A DNA stretch of 64,000 nucleotides from Acidimicrobiales bacterium (GCA_025455885.1 JALOLR010000002.1:186001-250000); one strand, 5' to 3'. Shown: positions 1 through 9,077, counted from the first letter of the stretch. Program-made: numbers and translations. The notes: a model not told the origin generated them from the sequence alone.

Positions 1-958
1 CCAGGGCGTTGAGACCCCGGTACTCCGGCATCCAGCGCCGGTACACGCCCCAGACGTACTCGCGCCACCCGATCACCTGGCGGACGAACCCCTCCGCGGA
101 GGCGATCGGCACGCGCCCCGCCCGCCACTGCTCCGTGGCGGCGTCGACCACCTCCCGGGGGTGCAACAGCCCGAGGTTCATCGCCGGGCTCAACGTCGAG
201 TGCGCGAGCTTCCACTCGTCGCGGAGCATCGCGTCCTCGTGGGGCCCGAAGAGCGGGAGCACCTCCTCCGCGAAGTGGGCCAACCGGCGCTGGGCCGCGC
301 CCCGGCTCGTCGGCCACGTGCCGTCGGGAGCGTCGCCCCACAGCTCGGCCGGTCCCCGCTCCAGCTCGTCGAGGACGGCCCGGTCGAGGTCGTCGAGCTC
401 GTCGAGGATCGGCGCCGGCCAGGATCGACCGTCCTTCGGAGGAGGCTCACGGTTCTCGGCATCGAAGTTCCACCGGCCACCGGCCGGGTCGCCGCCGTCC
501 ATCAGGTAGCCGAGGCGTCGACGCTGCCACCGGTAGAAGTCCTCCATCCGCAGCGACCGACGCCCGTCGGCCCATTCGCCGAACTCCTCGACCGAGCAGA
601 GGAACTGCTCGTTGGGCACCACCTCGACACCCTCCCCGCGTAGCATCCGTTCGCCGTCGAACGACATCGGTGACATCGCCACGACGCGGGACGGGTGGTG
701 GTCGTGCCGGTGGGCGGCGAGGCCGGCGGGCAGGGTCGGGGCGTGGCGGTGGTCGACCGCGAACCCCTCGTCGCGCAGCTCCTCGACGAAGCGGCGGAGC
801 GCCGTGATCACGAGGTGCAGCCGCTGGCGGTGCCAACGCTTCGCGGTGAGCTTGGCCGTGCTCTCGACGACGAGGACCCGCACGCCCGACGGGCGGGCGT
901 CCCGGAGCGGGCCCACGTCCCGCGAGAGCTGGTCGCCGAGCACCCACACGGTGTCCAC
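1..958 (-). CDS. Cryptochrome/photolyase-related protein (DPRP family), C-terminus cut by window edge
   Basis: A GTG start at 958 follows an in-frame TAG by three codons and opens 319 visible residues; the reading frame runs off the window start. The N-terminus reads VDTVWVLGDQL, typical of the deoxyribodipyrimidine photolyase-related family (bacterial 6-4 photolyases/CryB with FAD and an iron-sulfur cluster). Later conserved stretches fit the same family: NFDAENREP, HSTLSPAMNLGLLHP and VIGWREYVWGVYRRWMPEY near the cut end. The FAD/Fe-S C-terminal part lies outside the window, so cluster cysteines cannot be checked. Likely role is light-driven repair of (6-4) photoproducts or blue-light sensing. 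Family call is firm, activity inferred. Confidence 0.85.
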   Translation of the reverse strand, partial: MDTVWVLGDQLSRDVGPLRDARPSGVRVLVVESTAKLTAKRWHRQRLHLVITALRRFVEELRDEGFAVDHRHAPTLPAGLAAHRHDHHPSRVVAMSPMSFDGERMLRGEGVEVVPNEQFLCSVEEFGEWADGRRSLRMEDFYRWQRRRLGYLMDGGDPAGGRWNFDAENREPPPKDGRSWPAPILDELDDLDRAVLDELERGPAELWGDAPDGTWPTSRGAAQRRLAHFAEEVLPLFGPHEDAMLRDEWKLAHSTLSPAMNLGLLHPREVVDAATEQWRAGRVPIASAEGFVRQVIGWREYVWGVYRRWMPEYRGLNAL

Positions 959-967
959 GACCCGACG

Positions 968-1657
968 CTAGGGGGCGGGCTCCGGGAGTGCGTGACCGTG
1001 CTGGCGGATCCAGGCGTGCATGGCGATCCCGGCCGCCACGCCCACGTTGATCGACCGAGTCGAGCCGTACTGCGCGATGGAGCACACCGTGTCGGCGGTG
1101 GCGAGGGCCTCCGGCGACAGCCCCGGGCCCTCCTGGCCGAAGAGGAGGACGCACGCCGGGGGGAGCGGCGTCGACTCGAGCGGCGACGCACCGGGCACGA
1201 TGTCGATGGCCACGACCGGGAGGCGCTCGGCGGCGGCCCACCCGCCGAGACCGGCGACGTCGATGTGGTGGTGCACGTGGAGGTAGCGGTCCGTGACCAT
1301 CGCACCCCGGCGGTTCCATCGTCGCCGCCCCACGACGTGCACCCCCGCGGCGTTGAAGGCGTTGGCGGTGCGCACCACGGTCCCGATGTTGAGGTCGTGC
1401 TGCCAGTTCTCGATCGCCACGTGGAACGGGTGACGCCGGGTGTCGAGGTCGGCCACGATCGCCGCGTTCGACCAGTAGCGGTAGCGATCGACCACGTTGC
1501 GGCGGTCCCCCTCCGCCAACAGAACGGGATCGAGGCGCGGATCGTCCGGCCAGGGCCGCGGGTGGGGCCCGACCCCGACCTCGACCCCGACCTCGGCGGC
1601 GGGCCGGTCGTCGGATGGCGCACCGGGACCCCTAGCCTCCCTGTCGATGACCACCAC
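968..1657 (-). CDS. SpoU/TrmH-family RNA 2'-O-methyltransferase
   Basis: About 229 residues with the three SpoU signatures in order: IENWQHDLNIGTVVRTANAF (motif 1), LLFGQEGPGLS (motif 2) and STRSINVGVAAGIAMHAW (motif 3), which build the trefoil-knot SAM site. Family members methylate a ribose 2'-OH in tRNA or rRNA; the target cannot be told here. The start is uncertain: GTG at 1657 or 1654 would overlap the divergent gene's first codons by about 11 bp, whereas a TTG at 1519 avoids overlap but drops the conserved-looking DDPRLDPV segment. It is transcribed toward the photolyase-like gene, with about 10 bp between them. Confidence 0.82.
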   Translation of the reverse strand: MVVIDREARGPGAPSDDRPAAEVGVEVGVGPHPRPWPDDPRLDPVLLAEGDRRNVVDRYRYWSNAAIVADLDTRRHPFHVAIENWQHDLNIGTVVRTANAFNAAGVHVVGRRRWNRRGAMVTDRYLHVHHHIDVAGLGGWAAAERLPVVAIDIVPGASPLESTPLPPACVLLFGQEGPGLSPEALATADTVCSIAQYGSTRSINVGVAAGIAMHAWIRQHGHALPEPAP

Positions 1658-2828
1658 CTCCGATCGTCCGGCCCGGTCGCGCCGACGGGCGCTCGCGACG
1701 GTCATCGCCGTCCTCGCGATCATCGCAGCCTCGTGCACGGACGAGGGCGACGACGGCGGCGTCGAGGGTGGGACGATCCCGGAGTCCGGCCCGACCGTGA
1801 CCGTCCCGACCGTGCCACTCGCCGACCTCGACGACCTGTTGGTCCGACGCGTCGAGCGGGCCGGTCTCGCCGGCGCGGCACTGGTCGTGCAGCAGGACGG
1901 CGAGCGGTTGCACACCTTCACCACCGGCGCGGTCGACCCGTCGACCCCCCTCCGCCTGGCCGAGAGCGGGATGTGGATCACCGCGGCCACGATCATGTCG
2001 CTCGTCGACGACGGTCTCGTGGGGCTCGACCAACCGGCCGGGACCGTGGTGGCGTTCATGTCCGGCGCGCCGCTCGCAACGGTGACCGTGCGCCAGCTCC
2101 TGTCGCAGACCTCAGGGCTCCCGGCCTCGATCGAGTGCCCCACCCCCGCCGCCTGCGACGCGGCCATCGCCACCACGACACTCCTCGGTGAGCCCGGGAC
2201 CGTCTTCACCCTCAGCCCGGTCGGCTACCACGTGCTCGCCCGCGTCGCCGAAGCGGTCACCGGCCGGGACTGGGAGGCGGTCGCCGACGAACGCATCCTC
2301 GGTCCGCTGGGTCTGAACGCCACCCGCTTCACCGAACCACCACGGGAACCGAGCGCGGAGGACCCACCCGATGCGGGCCTCCTCGCCGCCGACGGCGTGA
2401 CCACCGCCGACGACCTCGGCGGGTTCCTCACGATGATCCTCTCCCGGGGCGAGTCGCCCGAGGGGCGGGTGCTCGAGCAGGCCTCGGTCGAGGAGATGGA
2501 GCGCGACCAGACCCCGGCGCTCGACACCAGTGCCGAACCCTGGGTGGGCGCGACCGGGATCCCCACGTACGGGCTCGGCGTCTGGCGCGACCGGCTGCGC
2601 GGCGACGGCACTTCGCTGGCGTCGATGGTGAGCGCCCCGAACCGCTTCGGCGTCTACCCGTTGGTCGACCGCACCCGCAACGCATGGGCGGTCGTCGCGA
2701 TCGACGACGACCCCGTCGCCCCTCTCCAGGCCGTGCGCGACTCGGCGGAGGTCGCCCAGTTGATGGCGGCGGCGATCGACACCGACGGCCGCCCGGTCCG
2801 TCGTCCGGGCTCGACCATCCCCCGCTGA
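1647..2828 (+). CDS. Serine-hydrolase (class C beta-lactamase fold) lipoprotein with degenerate active site
   Basis: 393 residues from ATG 1647, chosen because it opens a lipoprotein signal (RRR, hydrophobic core, then AASC with Cys30). The mature part matches the beta-lactamase/D-Ala-D-Ala carboxypeptidase fold, including VRQLLSQTSGLP near residue 140 and AEAVTGRDWE near 195. The SxxK motif reads S97-G-M-W100, losing the general-base Lys, and the Tyr-x-Asn motif reads L179-S-P181. The protein is therefore probably not a working hydrolase; a peptidoglycan-binding or sensing role is possible but only inferred. It is exported and lipid-anchored, and converges on hemC. Confidence 0.82.
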   Translation: MTTTSDRPARSRRRALATVIAVLAIIAASCTDEGDDGGVEGGTIPESGPTVTVPTVPLADLDDLLVRRVERAGLAGAALVVQQDGERLHTFTTGAVDPSTPLRLAESGMWITAATIMSLVDDGLVGLDQPAGTVVAFMSGAPLATVTVRQLLSQTSGLPASIECPTPAACDAAIATTTLLGEPGTVFTLSPVGYHVLARVAEAVTGRDWEAVADERILGPLGLNATRFTEPPREPSAEDPPDAGLLAADGVTTADDLGGFLTMILSRGESPEGRVLEQASVEEMERDQTPALDTSAEPWVGATGIPTYGLGVWRDRLRGDGTSLASMVSAPNRFGVYPLVDRTRNAWAVVAIDDDPVAPLQAVRDSAEVAQLMAAAIDTDGRPVRRPGSTIPR

Positions 2829-2833
2829 GGCGC

Positions 2834-3760
2834 TCAGCGCTCCGCCAGGAGCGCCGCGCCGCCGGCCTCGTCGAGCAGGAACCGGGCCACGTCGCGACCG
2901 AGGCGGGGTGCGTCGGCGACGACCCCCTGCACCCGGTGGCGCACCAGCGTGTGGCCGTCCATCGACGCCAGGAGGGCCTCGACGGCGACCGTGGACCCCT
3001 CGACGATCGCATGCGCGCCGGCCGGGAGATCGCAGTCGCCGCCGAGCTCGGCGAGGAAGGCCCGCTCCGCGTCGACCGCCGTCCGGCTCGCGGCGTGCTC
3101 GATCGCGGCGAGGAGCTCCCCGGTCGGGACGTCGTCGACCCGGCACTCCACGGCGAGCGCCCCCTGGGCGACCTGCGGGAGCATCACCGCGGGCTCGAGC
3201 GTCTCGACCCGGTGACCGGCCAGGTCGAGCCCGAGCCGCTCGACGGCCGCGGCGGCCATCACGATGGCGTCGAAGTCGTCGGCCCGGGCGAGCCGGGTGG
3301 CGATGTTGCCTCGCAGGCCGGCGAAGGTGAGGTCCGGGCGCAGCCAGGCCAGCTGGGCCCGGCGCCGTACCGACCCGGTGGCCACGATCGCCCCGGGGAC
3401 CAGCTCGGCGAGCGTCGACCCGACCAGGACGTCGCGGGGGTCGGCGCGCTCGGGGACCGCCGCGAGGCGGAGCTCGTCCGGGGTGCGGGCGGGCAGGTCC
3501 TTCCCCGAGTGCACGGCGAGGTCCGCCCGACCGTCGAGAAGGGCGGCCTGCACCTCCTTGACGAACACCCCCTTGCCGCCCATCTCCCAGATGGGGATGT
3601 CGAGTCGGCGGTCGGCGACGGTCTCCACCACCACCGCCTCGACCGTCACGTCGATCCCCCGCGCCGCCCCGGCGCCCACGAGCAGCGCGGCGACGTGGTC
3701 GGTCTGCCAGCGGGCCAGCGCGCTGCCGCGCGTCGCAGCCCGCAGGTGGACGGCGCTCAC
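2834..3760 (-). CDS. hemC: Porphobilinogen deaminase (hydroxymethylbilane synthase)
   Basis: 308 residues, normal family length. It polymerises four porphobilinogens into hydroxymethylbilane for heme, siroheme and cobalamin. The N-terminal LRAATRGSALARWQT, the catalytic HSGKDLPA (Asp88) and the dipyrromethane cofactor-binding Cys243 in GGDCDLPAGAH are all present. The usual VHSMKD is VHSGKD here, a harmless-looking change. It lies 8 bp downstream of hemA in the run rex-sirC-hemA-hemC, almost certainly one transcript. Confidence 0.96.
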   Translation of the reverse strand: MSAVHLRAATRGSALARWQTDHVAALLVGAGAARGIDVTVEAVVVETVADRRLDIPIWEMGGKGVFVKEVQAALLDGRADLAVHSGKDLPARTPDELRLAAVPERADPRDVLVGSTLAELVPGAIVATGSVRRRAQLAWLRPDLTFAGLRGNIATRLARADDFDAIVMAAAAVERLGLDLAGHRVETLEPAVMLPQVAQGALAVECRVDDVPTGELLAAIEHAASRTAVDAERAFLAELGGDCDLPAGAHAIVEGSTVAVEALLASMDGHTLVRHRVQGVVADAPRLGRDVARFLLDEAGGAALLAER

Positions 3761-3768
3761 CCCGGAGC

Positions 3769-5028
3769 TCAGAGCGAGAACAGGTCGCGCAGGGCCTCGG
3801 AGAGGCGCTCGCCCCTCGGGCTGCCGGCGGCGTCCTTGAGACCCACGGTGGGCTCGTGGAGGAGTTTGGCCACGATGCCCCTCGTCAGGGCCTCGACGGC
3901 CTCGGCCTGACGTTCGTCGAGGTCCCCGAGACGGGAGCGGAACCGCTCGATCTCGGCGACGCGCACCTCGTCCCCACGTTCGTGCAGCGCGCTGACGAGC
4001 GGCGCCACCTCGCGAGCGGAGCTGACGGCCACGTAGCGGTCCAGCTCTGCGCCGACGAGCGCCCGCACCGCGTCGACCTCGCGTCGGCGCTCGCTCTGGC
4101 CGGCCTCGGCGAAGGCTCGCAGGTCGTCCATGTCGAGCAGGGTGACGCCGGGGAGGTCGGCCGCGGAAGGATCGACGTCACGGGGGACGGCGACGTCGAC
4201 GACGAGCAGCGAACGGCCGGCACGGGTGGCCATGACCCGGGCGATGTCGGCGTGCTCGAGCAGCATCGAGGTGGCACCGGTGCCGGTGAGGAGCACGTCG
4301 ACCTCGCTCAGCGAACGGTCGAGGTCGGCGAGGCGGATGGCCCGGCCCCCCACGCGGTCGGCGAGCTCCTCGGCCCGGTCGCGGGTGCGGTTGGCGATGC
4401 GCACGTCGTCGATGCCCTTGGCGGCCAGGGCGCGGACCATCCCGTCGCCCATCTCGCCGGCGCCGAGCACCAGCACGGACCGGCCCTCCAGCTCGCCGAG
4501 GTGCTCGGCGGCCATGGCGACGGCGGCCGTGGAGACCGAAGCCACGTGGCGACCGATGCCCGTCTCGGTGCGGGCCCGCTTGCCGGTCTCGAGGGCGTGG
4601 CGGAACAACAGGTTGAGGCGGCTGCCGGCCACCCCCTCCTCCTGGGCCCGCTCCCAGGCGTGGCGGACCTGGCCGAGGATCTCGGCCTCGCCCACCACCG
4701 CGGAGTCGATGCCGGAGGCGACGGCGAACAGGTGGGAGGCGGCGGCCGCCCCGTCGTGGACGTAGAGGTGGTCGGCGAAGGCCTCGGGCGGCAGGAAGGC
4801 CATCTCGGAGAGGAAGTTGCGCAGGTCGGCGTAGGCCGGGTGGAACTTCTCGGCGACCGCGTAGACCTCGGTGCGGTTGCAGGTGGACAGCACCACCGCC
4901 TCGCTCACGTGATCGCGCGACACGACGTCGTGCAGCGCCTTGGGCAGGCGGGCGTCGTCGATGGTGAGCCGCTCGAGCAGGTCGAGGGGCACGGTGCGGT
5001 GGTTCAGGCCGATGACGACGACAGACAC
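3769..5028 (-). CDS. hemA: Glutamyl-tRNA reductase
   Basis: 419 residues from GTG 5028, which begins directly at the family N-terminus VSVVVIGLNHRT. It reduces glutamyl-tRNA(Glu) to glutamate-1-semialdehyde, the first committed step of C5-pathway tetrapyrrole synthesis. The nucleophile Cys50 sits in LSTCNRTEVYA, followed by the NADPH domain (VLVLGAGEMGDGMVRAL) and a C-terminal helical dimerisation domain. The start lies 25 bp inside the end of sirC, indicating coupled translation. Control by the upstream rex gene product is plausible because they share the transcript. Confidence 0.96.
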   Translation of the reverse strand: MSVVVIGLNHRTVPLDLLERLTIDDARLPKALHDVVSRDHVSEAVVLSTCNRTEVYAVAEKFHPAYADLRNFLSEMAFLPPEAFADHLYVHDGAAAASHLFAVASGIDSAVVGEAEILGQVRHAWERAQEEGVAGSRLNLLFRHALETGKRARTETGIGRHVASVSTAAVAMAAEHLGELEGRSVLVLGAGEMGDGMVRALAAKGIDDVRIANRTRDRAEELADRVGGRAIRLADLDRSLSEVDVLLTGTGATSMLLEHADIARVMATRAGRSLLVVDVAVPRDVDPSAADLPGVTLLDMDDLRAFAEAGQSERRREVDAVRALVGAELDRYVAVSSAREVAPLVSALHERGDEVRVAEIERFRSRLGDLDERQAEAVEALTRGIVAKLLHEPTVGLKDAAGSPRGERLSEALRDLFSL

Positions 5029-5636
5029 GCCTGGAGGCGCTCCTTGGCTTCGGCGAGGCGGCCCTCGCGGATCAGGTCCAGCATTCCCGAATCGAGCGCC
5101 CCCTGCCAGTCCAGGCCCTCGGTCGACCTGCCTTCGGCACGGAGCCGTTCCCTCTCCTCCGACAGCACGTCGATCAAGGCGAGGTACTCGACACCGAATT
5201 CTGCCGTGAACCGGCGTCGCAACCACGTCGCCAACGCCGGCGACCGGCCTCCTGTGGCGAACGTCACGAGCAGCGGGCCCTGACGGACGCGGCTGGGGAG
5301 GGTGAACGCGCAGTTGGCGGGGTCGTCGGCGGAGTTGACCCAGACCCCGTGGGCCTCGCCCTCGACGAAGACCTGCCGGTTGACGGCGGGGTCGCTGGTG
5401 GCGGTCACCGCGAGGCGGTAGCCGGCCACCTCGCCGGCCTCGTAGGGGCGCCGGTGGCACGTCACGTCGAGGGCGGCGAGCTCGTCGACGACCTCGGGGG
5501 CCACGACGTCGACGACGGCCCGGCAGGCCACCAGCTCGCGGGCCTTCTGGAGGGCGACGGGGCCGCCCCCCACGACCAGGCAGCGTCGGCCGGCGACGAC
5601 CAGGTTGACCGGGTACAGCGGCTCCTCGACGGGCAC
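5004..5636 (-). CDS. Precorrin-2 dehydrogenase / sirohydrochlorin ferrochelatase (CysG N-terminal type)
   Basis: 210 residues from GTG 5636, one base after the rex stop codon. The opening YPVNLVVAGRRCLVVGGGPVALQKA is the NAD-binding Rossmann signature of SirC/CysG-B enzymes, and NSADDPANCAFTLPSRVRQG is the family's Asp-containing active-site block. These enzymes oxidise precorrin-2 to sirohydrochlorin and may insert iron to make siroheme. No uroporphyrinogen methyltransferase domain is fused. Its place between rex and hemA matches a common actinobacterial tetrapyrrole operon. Confidence 0.92.
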   Translation of the reverse strand: MPVEEPLYPVNLVVAGRRCLVVGGGPVALQKARELVACRAVVDVVAPEVVDELAALDVTCHRRPYEAGEVAGYRLAVTATSDPAVNRQVFVEGEAHGVWVNSADDPANCAFTLPSRVRQGPLLVTFATGGRSPALATWLRRRFTAEFGVEYLALIDVLSEERERLRAEGRSTEGLDWQGALDSGMLDLIREGRLAEAKERLQACLSSSSA

Positions 5637-5637
5637 G

Positions 5638-6387
5638 TCAGCGCCGCCCCGTCGGGGGGACGGTCGCCGGACGGGGACCGTCGCCGGCACCGGGATCGTG
5701 GTCGGGGTCGGGGTCGGGCCGGTGGCCGTTGGTGCCCCCGACCCCTCCGTCGAGCCCGTCCCGCTGGCGGTAGAAGCTGAGGATCTGGAGCTCGAGGGCG
5801 AGGTCGACCTTGCGCAGCAGCGCCGGCGGCTCGACGGTGACGACCGCAGGGGCGAAGTTGAGGATCGAGGTGACGCCGGCGTCGACGAGGCGGTCGGCCA
5901 CGTCCTGGGCGACGTTGGCGGGGGTGGCGACGATCCCGATGGCGATGCCGTGCCCGGCCACGAGGTCGGGGAGCTCGTCGAGGTGGTGGATCCGGTGGCC
6001 GGCGAGCGTCGTGCCCACCTTGGTGCGGTCGGCGTCGACGAGCGCCGCCACCGGGAACCCGCGCTCGCCGAACCCGCCGTAGTTGGCGAGGGCCGCACCG
6101 AGGTTGCCCATCCCGACGATGACGACGGGCCAGTCCTTGGTGAGGCCGAGGGCGCGGCTCATCTGGAACAGCAGGTACTCGACGTCGTAGCCCACGCCGC
6201 GGGTGCCGTAGGTCCCGAGGTAGGAGAGGTCCTTGCGCACCTTCGCGGCGTTCACGCCGGCCAGCTCGGCGAGGCGCTCGGAGGAGACCGTCGCGACCTG
6301 GGCGTCGCGCATCTCGGCGAGGGTGCGCAGGTAGACGGGGAGCCTGGCCACCGTGGCCTCGGGGATGCGACGACGGCTGCGATCCAC
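5638..6387 (-). CDS. rex: Redox-sensing transcriptional repressor Rex
   Basis: 249 residues from GTG 6387 (VDRSRRRIPEATVARLPVYL). The N-terminal winged helix carries the recognition segment VNAAKVRKDLSYLGTYGTRG, followed by a Rossmann domain (VVIVGMGNLGAALANYGGF) that senses NADH/NAD+, and the C-terminal FYRQR domain-swap helix. An ATG at 6432 is in frame but would put the probable Rex operator inside the coding region, so the downstream GTG is preferred. The tail past residue 220 is Pro/Asp-rich and low complexity. It heads the sirC-hemA-hemC operon, as in other actinobacteria, tying tetrapyrrole supply to redox state. Confidence 0.95.
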   Translation of the reverse strand: MDRSRRRIPEATVARLPVYLRTLAEMRDAQVATVSSERLAELAGVNAAKVRKDLSYLGTYGTRGVGYDVEYLLFQMSRALGLTKDWPVVIVGMGNLGAALANYGGFGERGFPVAALVDADRTKVGTTLAGHRIHHLDELPDLVAGHGIAIGIVATPANVAQDVADRLVDAGVTSILNFAPAVVTVEPPALLRKVDLALELQILSFYRQRDGLDGGVGGTNGHRPDPDPDHDPGAGDGPRPATVPPTGRR

Positions 6388-6407
6388 GGAACCGACGCTA
6401 CCGACCT

Positions 6408-6423
6408 CGTGCCCGGGTTCACA
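6408..6423 (-). promoter_or_regulatory. Candidate Rex operator (ROP) ahead of rex
   Basis: On the minus strand the site reads TGTGAAC-CCG-GGCACG, 20 bp upstream of the chosen GTG. The left half matches the actinobacterial Rex box TGTGAAC-N3-TTCACA perfectly; the right half matches at three of six positions. Position and sequence suggest autoregulation of the rex-hem operon. Inferred from motif only. Confidence 0.5.
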
Positions 6424-6462
6424 AAGTCGCATGGTCCCGGGGCGCCGCCCGCGAAGGGCCCC

Positions 6463-7932
6463 TCAGCGCAGGACCCGGCGCAGCACCTTGCCGGTCATGC
6501 CGACGGGGAGCTGGTCGACCACGGCGAACTCCGAGGGGCACTTGTACCGGGCGAGGTGGTCGCGACAGAACTCCCGCAACTCGGCCGGATCCAGCTCCGC
6601 GCCGATGGTGGGCACCACCCACGCCTTGACGGCCTCGCCGGTGGCGTCGTCGGGCACCCCCACCACGGCGGCCGCCTCGACGGCGGGGTGCTCGACGAGC
6701 ACGTCCTCCACCTCCCCGGGGAACACGTTGAAGCCCGAGACGATGACGAGCTCCTTGGCCCGGTCGACCAGGAAGATGTTCCCGTCCTCGTCGACGACCG
6801 CCATGTCGCCGGTGCGCAACCAGCCGTCGGGGGTGAGGGCACGCGCCGTGGCCTCGGGGTCGTTCCAGTAGCCGACGAACACGTTGGGGCCGCGCACCCA
6901 GATCTCGCCCGGGTCGTGCTGGAGCGCGGGCTCGCCGTCGACGTCGACGATCCGGATCTCGACGCCGGCCAACGGGACCCCCACCGACCCGGCCGGCGAC
7001 TCGACCTCGGTGCTCGAGGTGACGACGGGGGAGGTCTCGGTGAGGCCGTAGCCCTCGGCGATGTCGAGGCCGAACCGCTCGAGGCACGCCTCGGCGACGT
7101 CGAGGGGGAGCTTCGCGGCGCCCGAGGTCGCCACCCTGACCGTGACGAAGGCGTCATCGGCCACGTCGACGGCGCGGGCCCACGCCGCCCACATCGCCGG
7201 TGCGCCGGCCACGTGCGTGACCCGGTGGCGCACGACGAGGCGCGCCGCCTCCTCGGCGTCGAACCGGTCGCACAGCACGACCTTCGTCCCGGTCTGCAGC
7301 CCGAGGTGCAGGACCACGTTGAGGCCGAAGACGTGGAACAGGGGCAGGACGCCGAGGCTCACGTCGCCGACGCGGGGCCGCCGGTTCTCGAGCGACGAGA
7401 TCTGGGCCAGGTTCGACAGGAGGTTGCCGTGGGTGAGCATCGCCGGGCGGGGTGCGCCGGCCGTGCCGGAGGTGAACAACAGCACCGCCAGGTCGTCGGA
7501 CTCCCGGGGGACGATCGGCACGGGCTCGGCGGCCAGGAGGTCGTCCCACTCGGGGCTCCCGCCGATGACCACGGTGCGCAGGTCGGGGCAGCGGCGGCAC
7601 TCCATGGCCGCCTCGGCGACGGCCGGGTCGGCCACCAGGAGGACGGCGCCGGTCACCTCGATCTCGTGGGCGAGCGCCGGGGCGGGCGCCAGCGGGTTCA
7701 GCGGCACGGTGACCGCACCGAGCCCGACCGCGGCGAGGTGCGCCACGACGAAGGTCACGTCGTTGCCACACGCCACGGCGACCCGGTCGCCGGGCTCGAC
7801 GCCGAGCCCGGCGAGCCCACGTCGGGCGGCGGCCACCAGGGCTCGCAGCTCACCGAAGGTCGTCTCGACATCGTCGACGACGAGGGCGACGGCCTCCTCA
7901 GGGTGCGGTTCGGCGATCGTGGCCAGGTTCAC
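6463..7932 (-). CDS. AMP-forming acyl-CoA synthetase / ligase
   Basis: 489 residues from GTG 7932 (VNLATIAEPHPEEAVAL). The ANL-superfamily motifs are all visible: P-loop LLFTSGTAGAPRPAMLTHGN, EGYGLTETSP, the hinge/ATP-binding GWLRTGDMAVVDEDG and the C-terminal GKVLRRVLR with the adenylation Lys. It activates a carboxylic acid, probably a fatty acid, as an acyl-AMP and then the CoA thioester. It is a single gene just upstream of the rex promoter; nothing nearby fixes the substrate. Confidence 0.9.
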   Translation of the reverse strand: MNLATIAEPHPEEAVALVVDDVETTFGELRALVAAARRGLAGLGVEPGDRVAVACGNDVTFVVAHLAAVGLGAVTVPLNPLAPAPALAHEIEVTGAVLLVADPAVAEAAMECRRCPDLRTVVIGGSPEWDDLLAAEPVPIVPRESDDLAVLLFTSGTAGAPRPAMLTHGNLLSNLAQISSLENRRPRVGDVSLGVLPLFHVFGLNVVLHLGLQTGTKVVLCDRFDAEEAARLVVRHRVTHVAGAPAMWAAWARAVDVADDAFVTVRVATSGAAKLPLDVAEACLERFGLDIAEGYGLTETSPVVTSSTEVESPAGSVGVPLAGVEIRIVDVDGEPALQHDPGEIWVRGPNVFVGYWNDPEATARALTPDGWLRTGDMAVVDEDGNIFLVDRAKELVIVSGFNVFPGEVEDVLVEHPAVEAAAVVGVPDDATGEAVKAWVVPTIGAELDPAELREFCRDHLARYKCPSEFAVVDQLPVGMTGKVLRRVLR

Positions 7933-8045
7933 GTGTCCCCCTCGCGCCCGCTCGGGGCGCAACCCCTCGCCGATCCCTCGTCGGCCCGGGAGAGCGTAGT
8001 GAACCCGGGGCATCGAGCAGGATTCGGGGCCGGGACGGCCAGACT

Positions 8046-9077
8046 GTGACGGTGAGTGCCGCCATCGTCACCGAGGGGCTGACCCGCGCCTTCGCCCACG
8101 GACGGGCGGTGGACGGCGTCTCGCTGGAGGTCGAGCGGGGGCAGGTGCTCGCGCTGCTCGGCCCCAACGGCGCCGGGAAGACGACGACGGTGCGCCTGCT
8201 CGACGGGGTGCTGCTGCCCGACGCCGGCCGGTCCGCCGTCCTCGGCCTCGATCCGGTCACCCAGGGGGAGGAGGTCCGCCGCCGCACCGGTGTGCTCACC
8301 GAGAACGCCGGGCTCGACGACCGGCTCACCTCGCTCGAGAACCTCGCGTACGTGGCCCGGGTCCGGGGGTACGGGCGCACCGAGGCCCGGAAGCGCTCCA
8401 TGGAGCTGCTGGAGCGCTTCGGGATGGCCGACCGGGCCGGGGACCTCACCCAGGGCTTCTCGACGGGGCAGCGCAAGCGGGTGGCCCTGGCCAGAGCGCT
8501 GCTGCACGACCCCGAGCTGCTCTTCCTCGACGAACCGACCTCGGGCCTCGACCCCGCCGGCACCCGCGACGTGATCGACCTGATCGGCGAGATGGCCGCC
8601 GAGGGACGCACGATCGTCCTGGCCACCCACTTCCTCGGCGAGGCGGGACGCCTCGCCGACCGGATGGCGGTGCTGCACCACGGACGCCTCCGGGCGTTCG
8701 GCGCACCCGGGGAGCTCGCCGCCGGCCTCTGGTCGGGGGTCGGCGCCGAGCTCGACCTCGGCGCCGAGGCCACCGCCCCGACCGTCGAGGCCCTGCGGGC
8801 GGTGCCGGGGGTCCAGGGCGCCTTCACGCACCCGGGTGGTGCCCGGCTGGTCGTCGACGACCGCGAGGTCCTCCCCCGCGTCGTCGCCACCGCCGTCGGC
8901 CTCGGCCTCGACGTCTACGGCGCCGCCGTGCGGACCCCCTCGCTCGAGGACGTGTACTTCGCCATCGAACGACGCATCGCCGACGAGGACGGCGAAGTCG
9001 TGACCGACGGCTTCGCACCGCGGGCGGACCCGGACGGCCTGACCGGGTCCCGCCCGCTCGACGGAGCGAACCGGTGA
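8046..9077 (+). CDS. ABC transporter ATP-binding protein (DrrA/CcmA-type exporter)
   Basis: 343 residues from GTG 8046. Walker A GPNGAGKTTT, signature FSTGQRKRVALARAL and Walker B LLFLDEPTSGLDP are intact, and the C-terminal extension of about 100 residues is usual for ABC-2 type exporter ATPases. It overlaps the permease gene by 4 bp, so the two are translated together. Substrate unknown; relatives export drugs, lipids or sodium. Confidence 0.93.
   Translation: MTVSAAIVTEGLTRAFAHGRAVDGVSLEVERGQVLALLGPNGAGKTTTVRLLDGVLLPDAGRSAVLGLDPVTQGEEVRRRTGVLTENAGLDDRLTSLENLAYVARVRGYGRTEARKRSMELLERFGMADRAGDLTQGFSTGQRKRVALARALLHDPELLFLDEPTSGLDPAGTRDVIDLIGEMAAEGRTIVLATHFLGEAGRLADRMAVLHHGRLRAFGAPGELAAGLWSGVGAELDLGAEATAPTVEALRAVPGVQGAFTHPGGARLVVDDREVLPRVVATAVGLGLDVYGAAVRTPSLEDVYFAIERRIADEDGEVVTDGFAPRADPDGLTGSRPLDGANR

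Noticed and set aside
5605-8049. 814-residue plus-strand open frame across rex and the acyl-CoA synthetase
   Set aside because: High-GC shadow with no motif; the opposite strand carries two well-marked genes.
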